Source: Ophioceras dolichostomum (taxonomy: Eukaryota > Ascomycota > Sordariomycetes > Magnaporthales > Ophioceraceae). From it: a stretch of DNA of 64,000 nucleotides. Numbering within the stretch: position 1 is the first letter of the stretch; each line of letters starts with the position of its first letter. Positions 11,601 through 23,129 of the stretch are shown here, piece after piece. Location: positions 62,001 to 126,000 of the forward strand of contig PYST01000047.1 in assembly GCA_003049485.1 (NCBI GenBank). The letters run 5' to 3'. The notes beneath the pieces were generated by a model, which made no database searches, was not told where the DNA came from, and saw only the letters and a list, made by a program, of their open reading frames with translations. The position numbers were made by a program, and so were the translations under genes.

Positions 11601-13122
11601 GCAAATTCTGAATAGGAAAGGTTGCCGTTCTGCCTAAGAAAGTCCATGTATGGACCCAGGACCTTGGGCGTATGGAAGCTTCAGGCTATGCTGAGCATGA
11701 AATTCAGCCTCGGGCCAATTGAAAAGTTGCATGTTGGAGCCTCGTAAGGCTGATGGAGTTCATAACCAGATGAAGCAGTAACAGTCTATTAATGCTCGAC
11801 AGGGTTGAGCCTGCCCCGTCTCTCTGGTTTTCCTGGCCGCTCACAGTGGTGGGCCGCAATCGAAGTAGAAAAAGCAAGGTGCCGCAAATGCAAGAGCAAG
11901 TAAGCAGCAGCCTTCAAATACTGGTCAGCAATTTGGAATTTTGGTGGATGCAGAGAGACGTTGTTAGACGGTTACACGTGACGTGAGGCAGGCGCATACC
12001 ATCACAGGAATGTGAGGTGGCTCAATAATATGTGCTCAACGCTCAGCAAATGCTGATGGTGGATGGCGCAGTGACGTAGAGGACCCAAAAGTTCCAAGTC
12101 GAGCAGGCGTGGCGATCGTGAAATAATCGCGCAGCAGGGCAGCAGTGCCCCAGTCACCATGCAGGTGACGAGGATATAAACCCGAGGACCCCGACGACCC
12201 CGACGATCCGCGGCATTCCAGATTCCACCAAATTCCACGATCGAAAGTAAAGGAAGACCTGTTCCCATCGTCGTCTCCCTCCTTCTGCGGCTAGATGTTT
12301 CAGTGGTGGCAAGTGACGGCCAATCCTCGCGACCACCGGCATGTGGCCCACTGTGAAACGGGCAGCTGGTCGCCACCACACACTGAAAGCGGCGCGCTAA
12401 ATTCTGGGCCCCCGGACAAACCAGTGGGCGGCCGCCAATCCCGCCAGCCATCGCGTCGGGCTCAGCACAGCACAGGGCCGGGTCGGTCTCGTGAATTGTC
12501 CCTGACCGCGCTCCAATTACAGGCTCGCGGGCACCGGGACGACCCCCTTTCCAGGCCTGGATTCCAGGTCGCCAACGGGTAGCGCAGCGCCAAAGACGGT
12601 CACTAGTCCGAGCCCGACAGGTCACCACACAAAGTGGCCTGCTTTCAAGCTTGACACAGCCACCATTCGCACGCCCCCACAGGCGAAGAACACCTGGAAT
12701 ATACGCACTTCACCCACGCACCACAGTCGTCACCACCCAGAGGCCTCATTTTCTAGCTCCAGTCGACGATACAGTAAAGGGAGCCTACCTAGATGTGGAC
12801 AGAGACAAAGACGTGGCTTCCATTATTTTACTCATTCATTTTTTCTCTTCTGTTGGAATCTTTTCGCTTCTTTATTCTCGTGCTTTTCTTTGTCCACCCA
12901 TTTTTACATTCCCCGGACGCTCTGCGACATAACTTATATGCCGATGGTTCCTCAACGATCAAGCAACACCAACAACCAGAGCACAAACCCTCGAACATCG
13001 CAAACTTCAGGCCTCATTCCAGGAGATTGCGTGTGACTACAACGAAAGAGTCACTTGCCACCCACAAACACGACTACAACTACACCACTACCTCCTCCTC
13101 TCCTATATAACCCGCTCGGCTT
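8643..13122. other. 4.5-kb gene-poor, AT-richer block
   Basis: No ORF here shows family resemblance or a consistent exon chain. The block includes the SINE-like element annotated separately (about 10110-10315), tRNA-like fragments near 10525-10590 and 10840-10870, and T-rich and A-rich tracts (8850-8900, 10010-10040, 10115-10150). CCTACCTAGGTA-type words occur near 9875, 11023-11060 and 12786. It looks like decayed repeat sequence plus the promoter of the gene at 13123. Confidence 0.6.
10110..10315 (-). mobile_element. tRNA-derived SINE-like element (Pol III A and B boxes)
   Basis: On the minus strand, 10303..10292 reads TAGCCTAGCTGG, a perfect match to the tRNA A-box consensus TRGCNNAGYNGG. 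About 50 nt downstream, 10240..10230 reads GAGTTCGAGGC, close to the B box. Between them is a palindrome CCTAGCATTGCTAGG (10259..10245) where a long variable arm would sit. The acceptor and T stems do not pair, so this is not a working tRNA. Downstream is a GC-rich hairpin (arms CACCTC/GAGGTG, 10162-10190) and then T-rich runs at 10151-10115 that could end Pol III transcription. A tRNA head, unrelated body and simple tail are the layout of a SINE. Boundaries are approximate and no target-site duplication was found. A lone tRNA pseudogene is the alternative. Confidence 0.5.
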
Positions 13123-14025
13123 ATGAGCAACCCCCATCAAAGAATAACCACGATGATGCGACGAGCAAACTCATTTGCCATCTCCAAGATGTCGACACCA
13201 GGTGGTAAAAGGGCGCAGCCACTAGCAGAGCTGAAGGCTTCGACGACATTACCAATACGACAAACAGAGGCAGCACAAACACCAGCGGCGACGACTCCAC
13301 GGCCAGAGCCCCGAGTGTTGGACGAGAGGGTAGACCTCCAGGGCAGGGTGGTGATCCTCAAGGCGGTACTAAAGACCCATCGCGAAGGGGACAGGGCATG
13401 GTACGTGACGTGCACGAACCGGGAGGCCTTGAAGAAGGGACCGCAGCCAGCGTCAGGCCACATCACCATGACGGGCACGTCGCCGAGCAAATTCCCACTT
13501 TACGACTTAGCCATGAACTTCCTAGAGAACGACCTCAGGCTCTCGGGCGTCAAGCTCGACTTCGAGCATGACCTCGTCTTCCTCGACGGTGTCGCGGCGC
13601 ACACCCGCCCCCCGACATGCGGCGGGAGGGGCAGCATCGACACTCCCCCCGGCCTCCCCCTGAGGCTCACGGCGTTCCTCAACCTTTTCAAGCGGCAACT
13701 CGTCGGCCCGGAGGAGTTCAAGCTCGTGACCCGCAACCTGCAACGCGGCCAGTACGCGGGCGGCGTGCAGCCGAACTACTGCGAGATCTTCTTCCCCGAG
13801 AAGCTCGACAGGGACATCGTGCTGTGCGTCAACTGGGGCCAGACCGAGAGTCCGTTCCGCACCGAAAATTCCTTACGAAGGCTGGAGAAGGCGGGCCTGC
13901 GCAAGGCGGAGTGGCTCAAGGCGTTCAACCAGTTGAAGCCGGCCTACTGCGAGCTGGAGAAGTTGTGCGCCGTCCCGGGCACCGATGCTAAGTACTCGCT
14001 TTTCGGCATCGCGCTGATCCAATAA
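13123..14025 (+). CDS. hypothetical protein, single exon
   Basis: A 300-aa uninterrupted ORF from ATG at 13123. The first 75 residues are Ser/Thr/Pro-rich and basic (MMRRANSFAISKM, AQTPAATTPRPEPR). The remainder (ERVDLQGRVVILKAVLKTHR ... DAKYSLFGIALIQ) is a mixed alpha/beta sequence with strongly GC3-biased codons, which supports real coding. No known catalytic motif, membrane segment or repeat is apparent. Residues 80-115 (WYVTCTNREALKKGPQPASG) and 195-260 look the most structured. In-frame ATGs 10 and 11 codons downstream could also serve as the start. It stands alone, with long non-coding flanks and a GAGC/CAGC repeat directly after the stop. Function unknown. Confidence 0.6.
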   Translation: MSNPHQRITTMMRRANSFAISKMSTPGGKRAQPLAELKASTTLPIRQTEAAQTPAATTPRPEPRVLDERVDLQGRVVILKAVLKTHREGDRAWYVTCTNREALKKGPQPASGHITMTGTSPSKFPLYDLAMNFLENDLRLSGVKLDFEHDLVFLDGVAAHTRPPTCGGRGSIDTPPGLPLRLTAFLNLFKRQLVGPEEFKLVTRNLQRGQYAGGVQPNYCEIFFPEKLDRDIVLCVNWGQTESPFRTENSLRRLEKAGLRKAEWLKAFNQLKPAYCELEKLCAVPGTDAKYSLFGIALIQ

Positions 14026-15180
14026 ATTCGGCGCGAGCGAGCGAGCGAGCCAGCCAGTGGAGAGGGACAGAAGCGAGAGCTGTACCCATCATACCATCAC
14101 CTCTCTCACCTCGCAATCATGAGGAGGACCCTTCCCTTCCCAGACTACCGCGATGAGCAGGTCGCAGACAGTGGGGTTCAGGCAAAACAAGCTTCTCTCC
14201 TCTTATCCTTCTATACTTCTTTTTCTACTGTAATTCTATGTACTTGAAAATAATAGCGAAGCTTTTCTAATGCATTGCGAAGGCGCAAACGGGGATAGGA
14301 TAGGAAGACACGGGGAACGGGGATACCAAAAAGAAAATCAGGCCGGCTCAGTTGAGACCGTGCTGTACCAGTACGGGGATGTACAGTAAACGAGACAGTG
14401 CTTGCGAAACATGGAAGGAAAGCATTCAACGAAACAACCTACAGCTAATACAGAAACCCAGAAACCCGAAACACAGAAACAGACAAAAGGAGTGTGAATG
14501 CTGGCTGATGATGCCAACGAGCGCCACGGCAAAGGGAGCGAGTGAGTGATGCCGACGCATGGGAGACAGTAGGGGAGGCCATCTAGTAGATATCCAACCA
14601 AACCACCAAGCCACCAACCACCCAACCAACCAACCAACCGCTCTATCCAAGCATGTAGAAAAAAAGAAAATAAGAAGAAGGGTATCTTCAACCCAGAACC
14701 GGTTACTGGCCCGACCGACCGCCCACTCTCGTCACCAACGCTCTTTTTCGTTCTTCTTCGACGCTCTTGCACAACTGACCGACTGACTGCTTGTGTATGT
14801 GATGTGGCCATAACTATGCTGTGATAACGATGATGGCTGCCGGTCGGCGACAGTCCCCGGCCAGGCCAACACTCCACCCCAGCCCCGGCAGACGGCGGTA
14901 AAGGAATGACGGCAACGGGCAGTGACCGGGGATAAACGGGTAAGGTAGGGCGACAAACCAAGACGGGAGATATGACCACTCGGCCCCTTGACTCATCCAA
15001 TCGCGGGCGAGCTAGCTGGCGGGTGTGATGTCCTCCAGCCTGCTCGCTCGGCCGGCCGCCGCCCGTCTGCCTGCCCATAAACCCCCTACCCGTCCACCCA
15101 CCTCGACCAGGCCTCAACAAATACCCAGCCCAGACCCAGTAACGCACAGCAACCTCCACCTCAAACCTCGAACTTCAATA
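14026..15180. other. intergenic region with simple repeats
   Basis: A tail-side GCGA/CCAG tetranucleotide run (14031-14056) and a CCAA-rich run (14593-14640). Nothing coding was recognised. It lies between a plus-strand gene and the 3' end of the minus-strand kinase gene. Confidence 0.6.
14593..14640 (+). repeat. CCAA-type tetranucleotide repeat
   Basis: Imperfect then perfect CCAA units ending in four to five clean copies. Confidence 0.8.
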
Positions 15181-17128
15181 CTACGCCATCAACCTCTCAC
15201 TAGTAGAAACCCTATCCCAATTCCTCGGGCCAGGCGCCTCGTACAATCCCCTCCTGCTCAGCACCAGCCCCAACCCCTGGTGGACCTCGCACTGGAACGG
15301 CTGGAAGGGCACGCGCTCGCCGTCGATGCTGATGTAGCCGTCCGGCTGGTCGCGGGGCGTGATGCGGTACGCAGATATCTTGCGGTAGCCCACCAGCGGG
15401 GAGTCGAAGAAGTGGCCCGTGTCTATCGACTGCATGAGCGATATCGCCTTGAAGGGCGAGATGTCGCCGTCGATGGTCACCAGGTCCATCAGGCCGTCGT
15501 TGATGCAGGCGGCGGAGAAGAAGTTGGAGTCGGCCATGTTGTAGGCCATCTGTAGGTGTGACACGGTGTTGTTAGTCAAGGAGCTTGGGCGGCAGTTGAT
15601 TGTAAGGTGGTGTGTGCGTATGTTTGTAGTGAGTTGGAACAGGTAAAGAGGGGGGGAGAGAGTCAGTTTGGGAGTCATAGAAGAGTGTACTCACGTTTCC
15701 ACAGTAGAAATTGCCCATATTGTTATAGTGAATCACCTCCCAGCCCTCCGGAATCTTATCGTTGACAGTCCCCCACCTCAGCGGCGGCAGCCCATCACCG
15801 CCAGCACCCTCCACCGCCGACGCCGAGTCCTGCGACGAGGATGCGACAGTCCTCCCCACGCTCCCACCAGCAGCACCACCAAGGATGCTATTAGCGTTGC
15901 TGCCGCCGCTACCTCCACCGGCAGCACTCAGCGCCTCAGTTGACTCCCCTCCACTCCTGTGCCGCGAGAAGTGCTCCCTCAGCCCCTGCCTATCATCGAT
16001 CTCGACCTTCACCGCAATATCGCAGGGATACGTCGCGCGCCTGAACAGCCGCACCAAAAACCCGTAGGTGAACCGCGAGGGGCCCATCCAGCGCAGGTCG
16101 TCGGTCGCCAGGTCTGCCTCGGCGACGACTCCCAAGGCCTGGCTTAGGAAGCTGAGCGTGCGCGTGTCGCCCTGCGTGAGGCTGGCTAGGTCCATGGGAG
16201 TAGGTACGCCCTTCACGGCCGCCAGCGCCGCGGCGGAAGGGCGGTGCGTGCCGAACAGGTTGCACGCCATGGCGTTCCCGCTGCCGCAGGGTATGTGCAC
16301 GACGGCGACGGACGATAAGGCGCGCCGCGCGTCGGGCCGCTTGCCGAGTCCGTTGAAAACCTCGTAGGCGAGCCCGTCGCCGGAGACGGCCACCACGACG
16401 TCGTACCGGTCGATGTCGAGCTGCTCGCACAGGTCCATCCCCTCGCCGCCCCGCGTGGTCACCACGACTGTGAGGTCCCACTTGGCCGCGGCGAAGATGG
16501 GGCGCACTTCTGTCTCGAACTTGCGTACGGCTCCGCCGGGCCCCGCGTTCGGGTTGACGAGTACGTAGGCGCGCCGGCGCCGGGTCGCGGCCGGGTCGTA
16601 GGCGCGGTCGAGGAGCGAGGCGGCGCATGCTTCGAGCGTTGCGCTTGTGACGGGCGGATGCCCCGGGTAGTATGCGGACTCGGCGGCTTGGGTGGTGGTG
16701 GTGGTGGCGGCGGGTTTCTTGCTCGGTAGATTCGAGGGCGACTGTGGTGATGGTGGTGAGTCGAGAGGGGGTTCTGGGCCCATCTCGAGGTCACGATATG
16801 GGGCGTCGTCGGCGGCGGCGCCACTGTCTGAGTGAGGAGAAAGAGGAGGAGGGTTCGACGACGGGAACGGAATCGTGATCCTGTTCGCAACGAAGCGCGT
16901 CTTAGAGGCGTCCTCGGCGTAGTCGATCGTGAGGGCATCGTTGGCGTACTCGGCCCAGAGGATGTTGTAGAGCGGGATCTGCCGGGGCTGATTGCTGGAG
17001 GAGTAAGAGATGCCGCAGGTCCTCCGCGCTTTCTTGGCCGCGGCGTTGTCCCGGACGAACAGCGTGTCGCCGAGGACCGTGAGCTCGAAGCTCCCGACCG
17101 CGAGCATCTCCCCGTCATTGGCGGTCAT
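15181..17128 (-). CDS. sphingoid long-chain base kinase (Lcb4/Lcb5, sphingosine kinase family)
   Basis: Two exons, 17128..15695 and 15549..15181, with intron donor GTGAGT and acceptor CTACAG; 600 aa. The DAGK-type catalytic domain is clear: nucleotide-binding NPNAGPGG at residues 192-199, SGDG at 249-252 followed by LAYEVFNGLGKRPD, and PCGSGNAMACNLFG around 280-292, all typical of sphingosine kinases. The enzyme phosphorylates sphingoid bases (phytosphingosine, dihydrosphingosine) to their 1-phosphates in the sphingolipid pathway. The N-terminal 180 residues hold a PH-like segment seen in fungal Lcb4 homologues and a Pro/Ser/Thr-rich linker. A Gly/Ser-rich insert (about 395-440) splits the C-terminal lobe, as in animal enzymes. 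The last exon carries AACINDGLMDLVTIDG, a conserved element of the family's C-terminal domain. Start is the ATG at 17128. Confidence 0.92.
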
Positions 17129-18693
17129 GGTGTCAAACGAGTGTGTGTGAACGTATGTGTTAAAAGAAGATGTCGGGGTCGCGTGGTCCTCTCTCGTTCG
17201 CTTGACTATTCCGATGCTTTGGATGTCTTCCCACCATGTGCTACCGTGACTGCTGCTGAAGCTGCTGCTGCCCCCGACCTCGACTTAAACGATAGGTATG
17301 TGGTCGGTCGGGGGTTTCGGTTCCGTCACCTGTCGATGTGATGACAGGATCCGACGTTTGTTGTCTTCAATCTTGGGGCTGCTTGATGCTCGGCAAGCCA
17401 GGATATGGTGGTCTGGCGAATCAGCGGCGGCTCGGCACTGCGATTACGAAGATGTCAATGGGGTATTAGGGCCGTGCTCCGCCTGAAAGAGGAGCAGCTG
17501 GGGGGTTCCAGGAATCAGGAATTCAGCAATTGCTCCACCAGAAAGTAGTGCCTCAGACAGTCGCAGCCCAGTCTTCCAGAGGAACATAGGAACGTGTTTT
17601 TAATATTAATATCAGCGAGTGAGCGATATGTAGAGTCGCAATCGAGGGCGACGGCGCTCACGTCGCATCAATCACATTCCTCACCCACGTCACCCTCTCT
17701 CTCCTGTCCTCTGTTGGTTGCAGTGATCGAGAGGGGAGAGGCACCATGTGACGCTGGTGAGGAGGTCCATTGTCTTCGACCGAGGCTTGCCATTGCCCAT
17801 TTTCACTATTCCTGTCTGTCCCAAGTTACCGCCAAGTTGACTCTCAGCTGGCATGGGATCGGCAATTGTGTGCCCCAAAGGTTGCTGCGACCCCAGAACG
17901 AAAGAGGTCAGTTGCCATTTCGGTCCAAAGCCCCTTCTATAGAATCTGCGTCCCGCCCGGTCCAGACCTCCCGAAAGGGCTATCGGCTCCCGGACTACTA
18001 CTATTCGCTCGATGACACCAATCCGATGGCCTCGCCGCAAACCCTGAACAAACTCGGTGACGCACAATTGCACTATTCGTCTAGCTTTCGAGGAAGCCAA
18101 CAACGTGGCTAAGGTAGTTCACCTGGACCACGTCAACTCAGGCGGTCTATTACGCTGATGATGCCTAACACTAAGCAGAAAAAAAAGATCTGGACCCTTC
18201 CGGCTTTTGCATGCAGGTTGACGGTTGAGAACTTGAGGGGCTTATTAGTGCTGACCGTTTGGGTCAGAACTGTCGAACGGAAACTTCGGGTGAAAATTAC
18301 ACGGGAAACCAGCCAACATGTCGCTCCCAAGGAGACCGAGAAGGATTTCATCAGCAAGCCCTACGAGCTACGTGTATCCGGTTCCTGGCGCGTAAGGTCG
18401 GTATCTTATATGCATAACTGGCTGATGAAGGAACCAAAGTGGACGGCTCAGTCTGAGTAAGCCAAGCATTCTTTCAGCCTGCCAGCTGAAAGTTGTCCGA
18501 GTCTGGGGCGAAGTTGGTATCAATAATGAACGGCACCAAAATCACGCCCGTATGTGTGTGCGGCTTGTGAAATGGGGGTATCAAGTTTTCCGAGATTCTA
18601 TCTACCACAACGCCAGAAACTCCGAGGAGGCGCAGTCAAGTGAAAGAGAGAAAGAAGGTACCAGATTGGCATGAAAGAGACAGGTGTAATTTA
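17129..18693. other. intergenic region, no gene recognised
   Basis: About 1.56 kb upstream of the kinase gene and downstream of Rrp1. A 172-codon open frame (17594-18112) has no recognisable family features and is not called. Confidence 0.55.
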
Positions 18694-19615
18694 TCAATCG
18701 TCAAATCCGTCCCAGCTATCGCCGTCCTCGCCTGTCCCAGCACGCCGGCTCTGGTTCCACGGCAGTCTCTCGTCGCCCAGAGCTGCCTTGGACCGCACCT
18801 TGACCGATGTGGTATCGGCCGCATCGTAAAGCGCTTCGACCAGCGTATTAATACGCTCCAGGATCCGCATCGCCCCCGCGTCCTGCTTCTCCACCCCCTC
18901 CTCAAGCAGGCCGACCTTCTCAGCCTCGTCTACCCAGATGTCCAGCACGTGTATCCTCAGGCCTGCAGCGACCGTCTGTGGCATCAGGTCCCGGTGCTCT
19001 GCGCCGACAACCCCAGCGTCTCGCGCATCCGCGTCGCCGGGGGTCGACAGTGGCCACTCCTTCAGCAGCGCCAACACGTCATCTACCCTGTCATTCTGCC
19101 ACCTCTGTGATGCGCTGCCGTCGCCTCCCTGCTTCATCCATGAGAAGCTCGCTCCGAGAACGCGGCGCACTAGTAGTAGGAATTTTTCCATGCGTAGTAC
19201 GTCGATAGCCGTCCACTCCCGCGCCATGGTCGCCCAGAATCCCCGCAGCCATGGCACGACGGCTTCGCGGGGAAGGCTATGCATCAGTCCCGCAAGCTCG
19301 TTGCAGAGGTTTTGCTGCGGTATCGCTCGGTCGCACATCCAGAGTGCGTAGTAGAGGCCCTTCCATAGCTTGAGCGTCTCGACGGGGCTGAGGGATCTTT
19401 CGAGGCGTCGGGAGAACAGAAATGCTTGGAGCGAGGCGAGTGCTTGGGTGCGAACTTTGCGATCTGGAGAGAGCAAGAGCACGAGCTGTGTTGTCAGTGG
19501 AACTTCCTCCCACACCCGCCGGACTGGGTTCTCGGATTGGAGACAAAATTGGGCTCGACTGACCACTCGAGGCGAGATTTCTTATGAATGGCATGTCCTG
19601 ATCCTGGGTCGCCAT
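18694..19615 (-). CDS. rrp1: ribosomal RNA processing protein 1 (Rrp1/Nop52 family)
   Basis: Two exons, 19615..19567 and 19463..18694, give 272 aa, close to yeast Rrp1 (about 278). Exon 1 encodes MATQDQDMPFIRNLASS and exon 2 continues with RKVRTQALASLQAFL, the diagnostic N-terminal Nop52 segment. LKLWKGLYYALWMCDRAIPQ and FWATMAREWTAIDVLRMEKF are further family blocks. The protein acts in the nucleolus in processing 27S pre-rRNA during 60S subunit assembly. The C-terminus is acidic (GDSWDGFDD). A second in-frame ATG at 19699 would add 28 residues; the shorter start is preferred because family members begin just before the MPFI block. The first intron uses a weak GTGGTC donor but a good CTCTCTCCAG acceptor. 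Confidence 0.88.
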
Positions 19616-20725
19616 TTTGGGAGCTTTCGACAGAGTACTCTCTTCACTTGGGAAGACACCTGTGGGCAGCTGCACGTAGTGAGGAAGAATGACGGACATG
19701 GAAGCTCAAGAATTTTTTGGAGAGCTTTTTTCTCCACGGCAGAAAATGCGGGTGGGGTCCCTCTTCCTTTCATCATCACCGCCCCGCGATCAGCACCAAG
19801 ATGCGCTGAACCCGGATACTTCTGATTCGCAAACCACAAGGCGTAGGAAATGGTGCGGACATGTCGATGGTAGAAGTATATGCTAGTCGCCGCGACCAGG
19901 AGATTCTGATGCAGCCAGAATTTGTCAATTTAATTCTGTAACTGTGGCTATGAGAAGTGCTAACCAGAGTCGATGACGGATGACCATGACCATTCATAGA
20001 TCGACAGACTGGAGAAAGCAATGAAGCAAATGAGGAACTGAAAAAAAAGAATTTAGGTGCTCAGCTTCGAGGCGAATAGATTCTCAGAAGCAATTTTGAC
20101 GTGAGGTAGAGTCCTCATGACCGCAGGCTCGCGGGGAAAGAACGAACAGGCCAAAAAATTAAGACTCGTCCCCGCCTGGGCTCGAACCAGGAACCTCCTG
20201 ATACCAACTGCATAACAGTCAGACGCGCTAACCAATTGCGCCACGGAGACTTCTCATGTCGATTTTGGTTGGGGGCAAATGTTGTGCCAGCTGTATATAA
20301 CCGCCACCACTCAAGACCCGCCTCTGCAAGCTTTGGCAGCCCCTGACGTTTGACCCCACACCTCGCTCCAGCTACTGGCATCCGGAATGGGCCGTCATCA
20401 TCTGGGTAACTTTGTGGGCAATTCGCTATCTAAGTTGAGTATCTGTGGAAAGCCGAAGCTGCCAATTTGCCATATTGGCAAGTTCCACACCGAACCAGAG
20501 CGGGTGATACGGAGGTATCTAAATAGCCGGTCGCTCTGATCGCAGAAGACAAAAAAATCCTCGGCGCCACGCTCTCCTCCATATCTGACAAAGGCGTGTC
20601 AAGTAGGTAGACAACACGAACAAGCTGGGGCATCGGTTTCGACATCTCCGTTGCCCACAGTCTCGCACTGACAACTACTGGAACCATTCTAGTTATGTTT
20701 GCTCGTCCGGTAGTCAAACTCCCTC
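19616..20725. other. intergenic stretches either side of the tRNA gene
   Basis: Apart from tRNA-Asn at 20167-20250, nothing coding was recognised. The 5' flank of Rrp1 occupies 19616-20166 and may contain its longer 5' leader. Confidence 0.6.
20167..20250 (-). tRNA. tRNA-Asn (GTT) with a short intron
   Basis: The minus strand folds into a full cloverleaf: acceptor GTCTCCG pairs with CGGGGAC plus discriminator G; D stem GCGC/GCGC; anticodon stem TCTGA/TCAGG; T arm CCTGG-TTCGAGC-CCAGG. The loop reads CT-GTT-A, then about 10 extra nucleotides (TGCAGTTGGT), then the last loop base. That places an intron at the canonical position 3' of base 37. Anticodon GTT decodes Asn codons AAC/AAU. The intron requires tRNA endonuclease and the ligase encoded at 44446-46989. 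Confidence 0.96.
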
Positions 20726-23129
20726 TTAAGAGGGCACGGAGGCCACGGTGGCCATGAGGTCGAGCTGCGCCGTTCCTACCTCCTTGCCCTCGACGAGCAC
20801 TCGAAAGGCGAGCACACCAGCAGCATCGCCCAGGCGAATGCTCACAGTCATAGGAACCTTACAATACGTCTTCCCGTCGGTATGCTGCCGCTTCATGAGC
20901 TTCGTTGTGTCGAGAGGCTGGATGCAGAACTTGATCTCGCCGACCTCTTCGATGGCTATTTATTAAGTTAGCATTTAGCATCCATATGGTACGTTGACAA
21001 ACATTTGGCCTTACCGTCGCCATCTAGATTCGTAGGGGCAACATCGCGGTTGCAGCTATACAGCTTCCACCGAGACGAGTGTCCTATGCTACCCAACTCC
21101 CCTTGCTCCACGGAAGCGAAGAAGGGACAGTTAACAGCGGTGCTTTCGTTTACTGTTTCGCCCTACATCAAAGTCAGAATATTGTCCATTCTCAACATAA
21201 GTCACACGGCACAGCTGCCCACTCACCTTTGCAATGCCCCAGGTCAGGCAGCCGCTCAAAAATTGGCAGCCTGTGTACGTTTCGATGTAGAGGTAGCGAC
21301 GGTGCCAGTTGTGGGAGTCAGTGCCGTGCTCGTCAGGGTCGTACAGTTGGCTGCATGCCACGCCGTAGTGTCTACGACACTTCCGGTCAGAGATCGCTGA
21401 TCCCTCTAAGCCTCGTAACACCGCACCACAAACGACCGCCGACCATCTGTGTAGTGTTAGCCTCGTGAGTTGTGCACGCGGATCTGGTCATAGGTGAGGA
21501 AGAGTAGCATTCCATTGAACGTACCCGCCAGTCAGCGGCGTCCTGAACGCCGCGTCCCAGTCCTCGCACCACTCCGCAAGCCTCTCCCGGAGATATGGGG
21601 ACTCTCCGAATCCTCCCACGAGGATGAGTGTGATCTCCTTCACCGAATCATTCTTGTCCTCGCGTATCTGGAAGACTTGATCCTTGAGAGGACCAAAGAT
21701 CTTGTCAATGACCGGGTCGAAGAGGGACGTCATGTCCTCGCGAGTGAGCAGCACAGCAGAAAACCTCTTGTCGTAGTACTGCGAGAAGTTTCGATCCGCT
21801 GCGCGTAGGTCCGGCATTGGGAGGTAGACCCTGTTGGCCCTGCGGCTCGGATCCTTGGCGCTGAAGTCCTTCTTGATGTTCTCGAAGAGGCTCATGAAGT
21901 GGCTGCCAGGACCGGTGTAGCTCTCGTCAAGTGACGTGAACGCCTCACCGAAGCGTTTGCTCAGAAGCTTGTGAAGGTTCCGATCAACAAATGTGCCCCC
22001 ACACTTGCCTCCTGTTACGGTTCTGCATGTTAGAAATTGGGACGATGGGAAAGGCTTGGGAGTATGAACGGCATGGTTAAGTGGCTGGACTGGCCCAAAT
22101 TTCGTGGTACTTACCAATACCCACACAGAGCTCCCTGAGCTTGAGAGTCGGCGCCGTTTGGAGGACTTTGTATGTCGTGATATCCTGTGAGGTAATGTCT
22201 GTGATTTAGTTCTTCTCTTCTCTTTACCTAGAAGTGCTACTACTTACCACCGTGCCGCCACCGCAGTCGCAGATGAGAATGCTCTCTCCCACCTAGATAA
22301 ATGATGTATACAGACTCGTTAGTCGGAATTGTAGGCCTTGTGCTCAATAAGATGGCAGCATACCTTGATCTGGTCGTCGACCTGCTGAATTGTGGTCTTC
22401 AGCGCAGCGTGAGCCGCAGCCTCCGGCTCCGGAATGACACTAAGAGTGTCGATGGGCCGAGACGCGAACCCAGCAGCCTTTGCCGCAGCGAGCGTTCGCA
22501 TCTTCGCCTTGTCAGACCACGTAGCGGGCACTGTGACCCAGAAGACCATCGGGAGGTTGGCTAAGTTATCCTTTCCGAACTTCTCAATCATCGCCGACTC
22601 GAACATGGAAAACATCCCGTGAAGATAGTCGGTGACCACGTCTTGGGCGCTCTTGCCATATGGAAGACGAAGCACGCCCTCCGAGGATGCATCCTCCAGA
22701 GCAGGGTCGTCGTGCTCAGCGGGAAGCGCACAGTCGTCTAGGAGTAGCTTCGTCCACGAATACGATCGCATCCAAGACGCTACCTGATATCCCCAGGCAA
22801 TATCCTTCATATCATCATTCTCATCGGGATAGGCAACCCGAGAAGGCGCCTTGACGTTGAACTGGCCATTGTGAGAGCTGCTTCCAGGGTACTTGGTCCA
22901 CGTGTGGATGTCCTTAAAATCGGCAGCGCTTGTGAGGGCGAAGCCCAAGCCTAGGTAGATGAAGTAGACGTCACATAAGCGGAGGGCACTTCCTGCCAGT
23001 TAGGATCGAGATGCAGCACATACCTGAGTACGTCGTTCCATAATCAATGCCGACGATCAGTTTCTTCCTGCTGGCGGACGATTCCGCTCGTCCGCCTGGG
23101 GGCGAGTCCTGTACCCGAACCATTACCAT
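20726..23129 (-). CDS. HSPA12-like Hsp70-family ATPase
   Basis: Eight exons whose phases all agree: 23129..23024, 22950..22364, 22292..22248, 22184..22115, 22011..21525, 21446..21227, 21162..21015 and 20955..20726; 630 aa. The actin/Hsp70 ATPase fold shows phosphate-1 loop GIDYGTTYSG (about residues 27-36), PATWSDKAKMRTLAAAKAAGF, phosphate-2 loop ILICDCGGGTV and adenosine motif LVGGFGESPYLRERL. The canonical substrate-binding domain and C-terminal EEVD are absent; instead there is a fungal C-terminal region ending in ATVASVPS. This matches the divergent HSPA12-type Hsp70-like proteins that are expanded in filamentous fungi and whose clients are mostly unknown. It is transcribed head-to-head with a coiled-coil gene 471 bp away. 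Confidence 0.92.

Noticed and set aside
11870..11930. ARCRKCKSK peptide resembling part of a Zn(II)2Cys6 finger, followed by GTAAGC
   Set aside because: Only a few residues match; no second half of the finger or transcription-factor body nearby. Too little to call even a pseudogene.
12002..12628. 208-codon minus-strand ORF
   Set aside because: Irregular Arg/Pro/Cys-rich composition, no family resemblance and no nearby splice structure.
13103..13110. CTATATAA as a TATA box
   Set aside because: Only 12 nt before the ATG, too close for a core promoter element with a normal leader.
17594..18112. 172-codon plus-strand ORF
   Set aside because: No conserved pattern; codon use does not resemble neighbouring genes.
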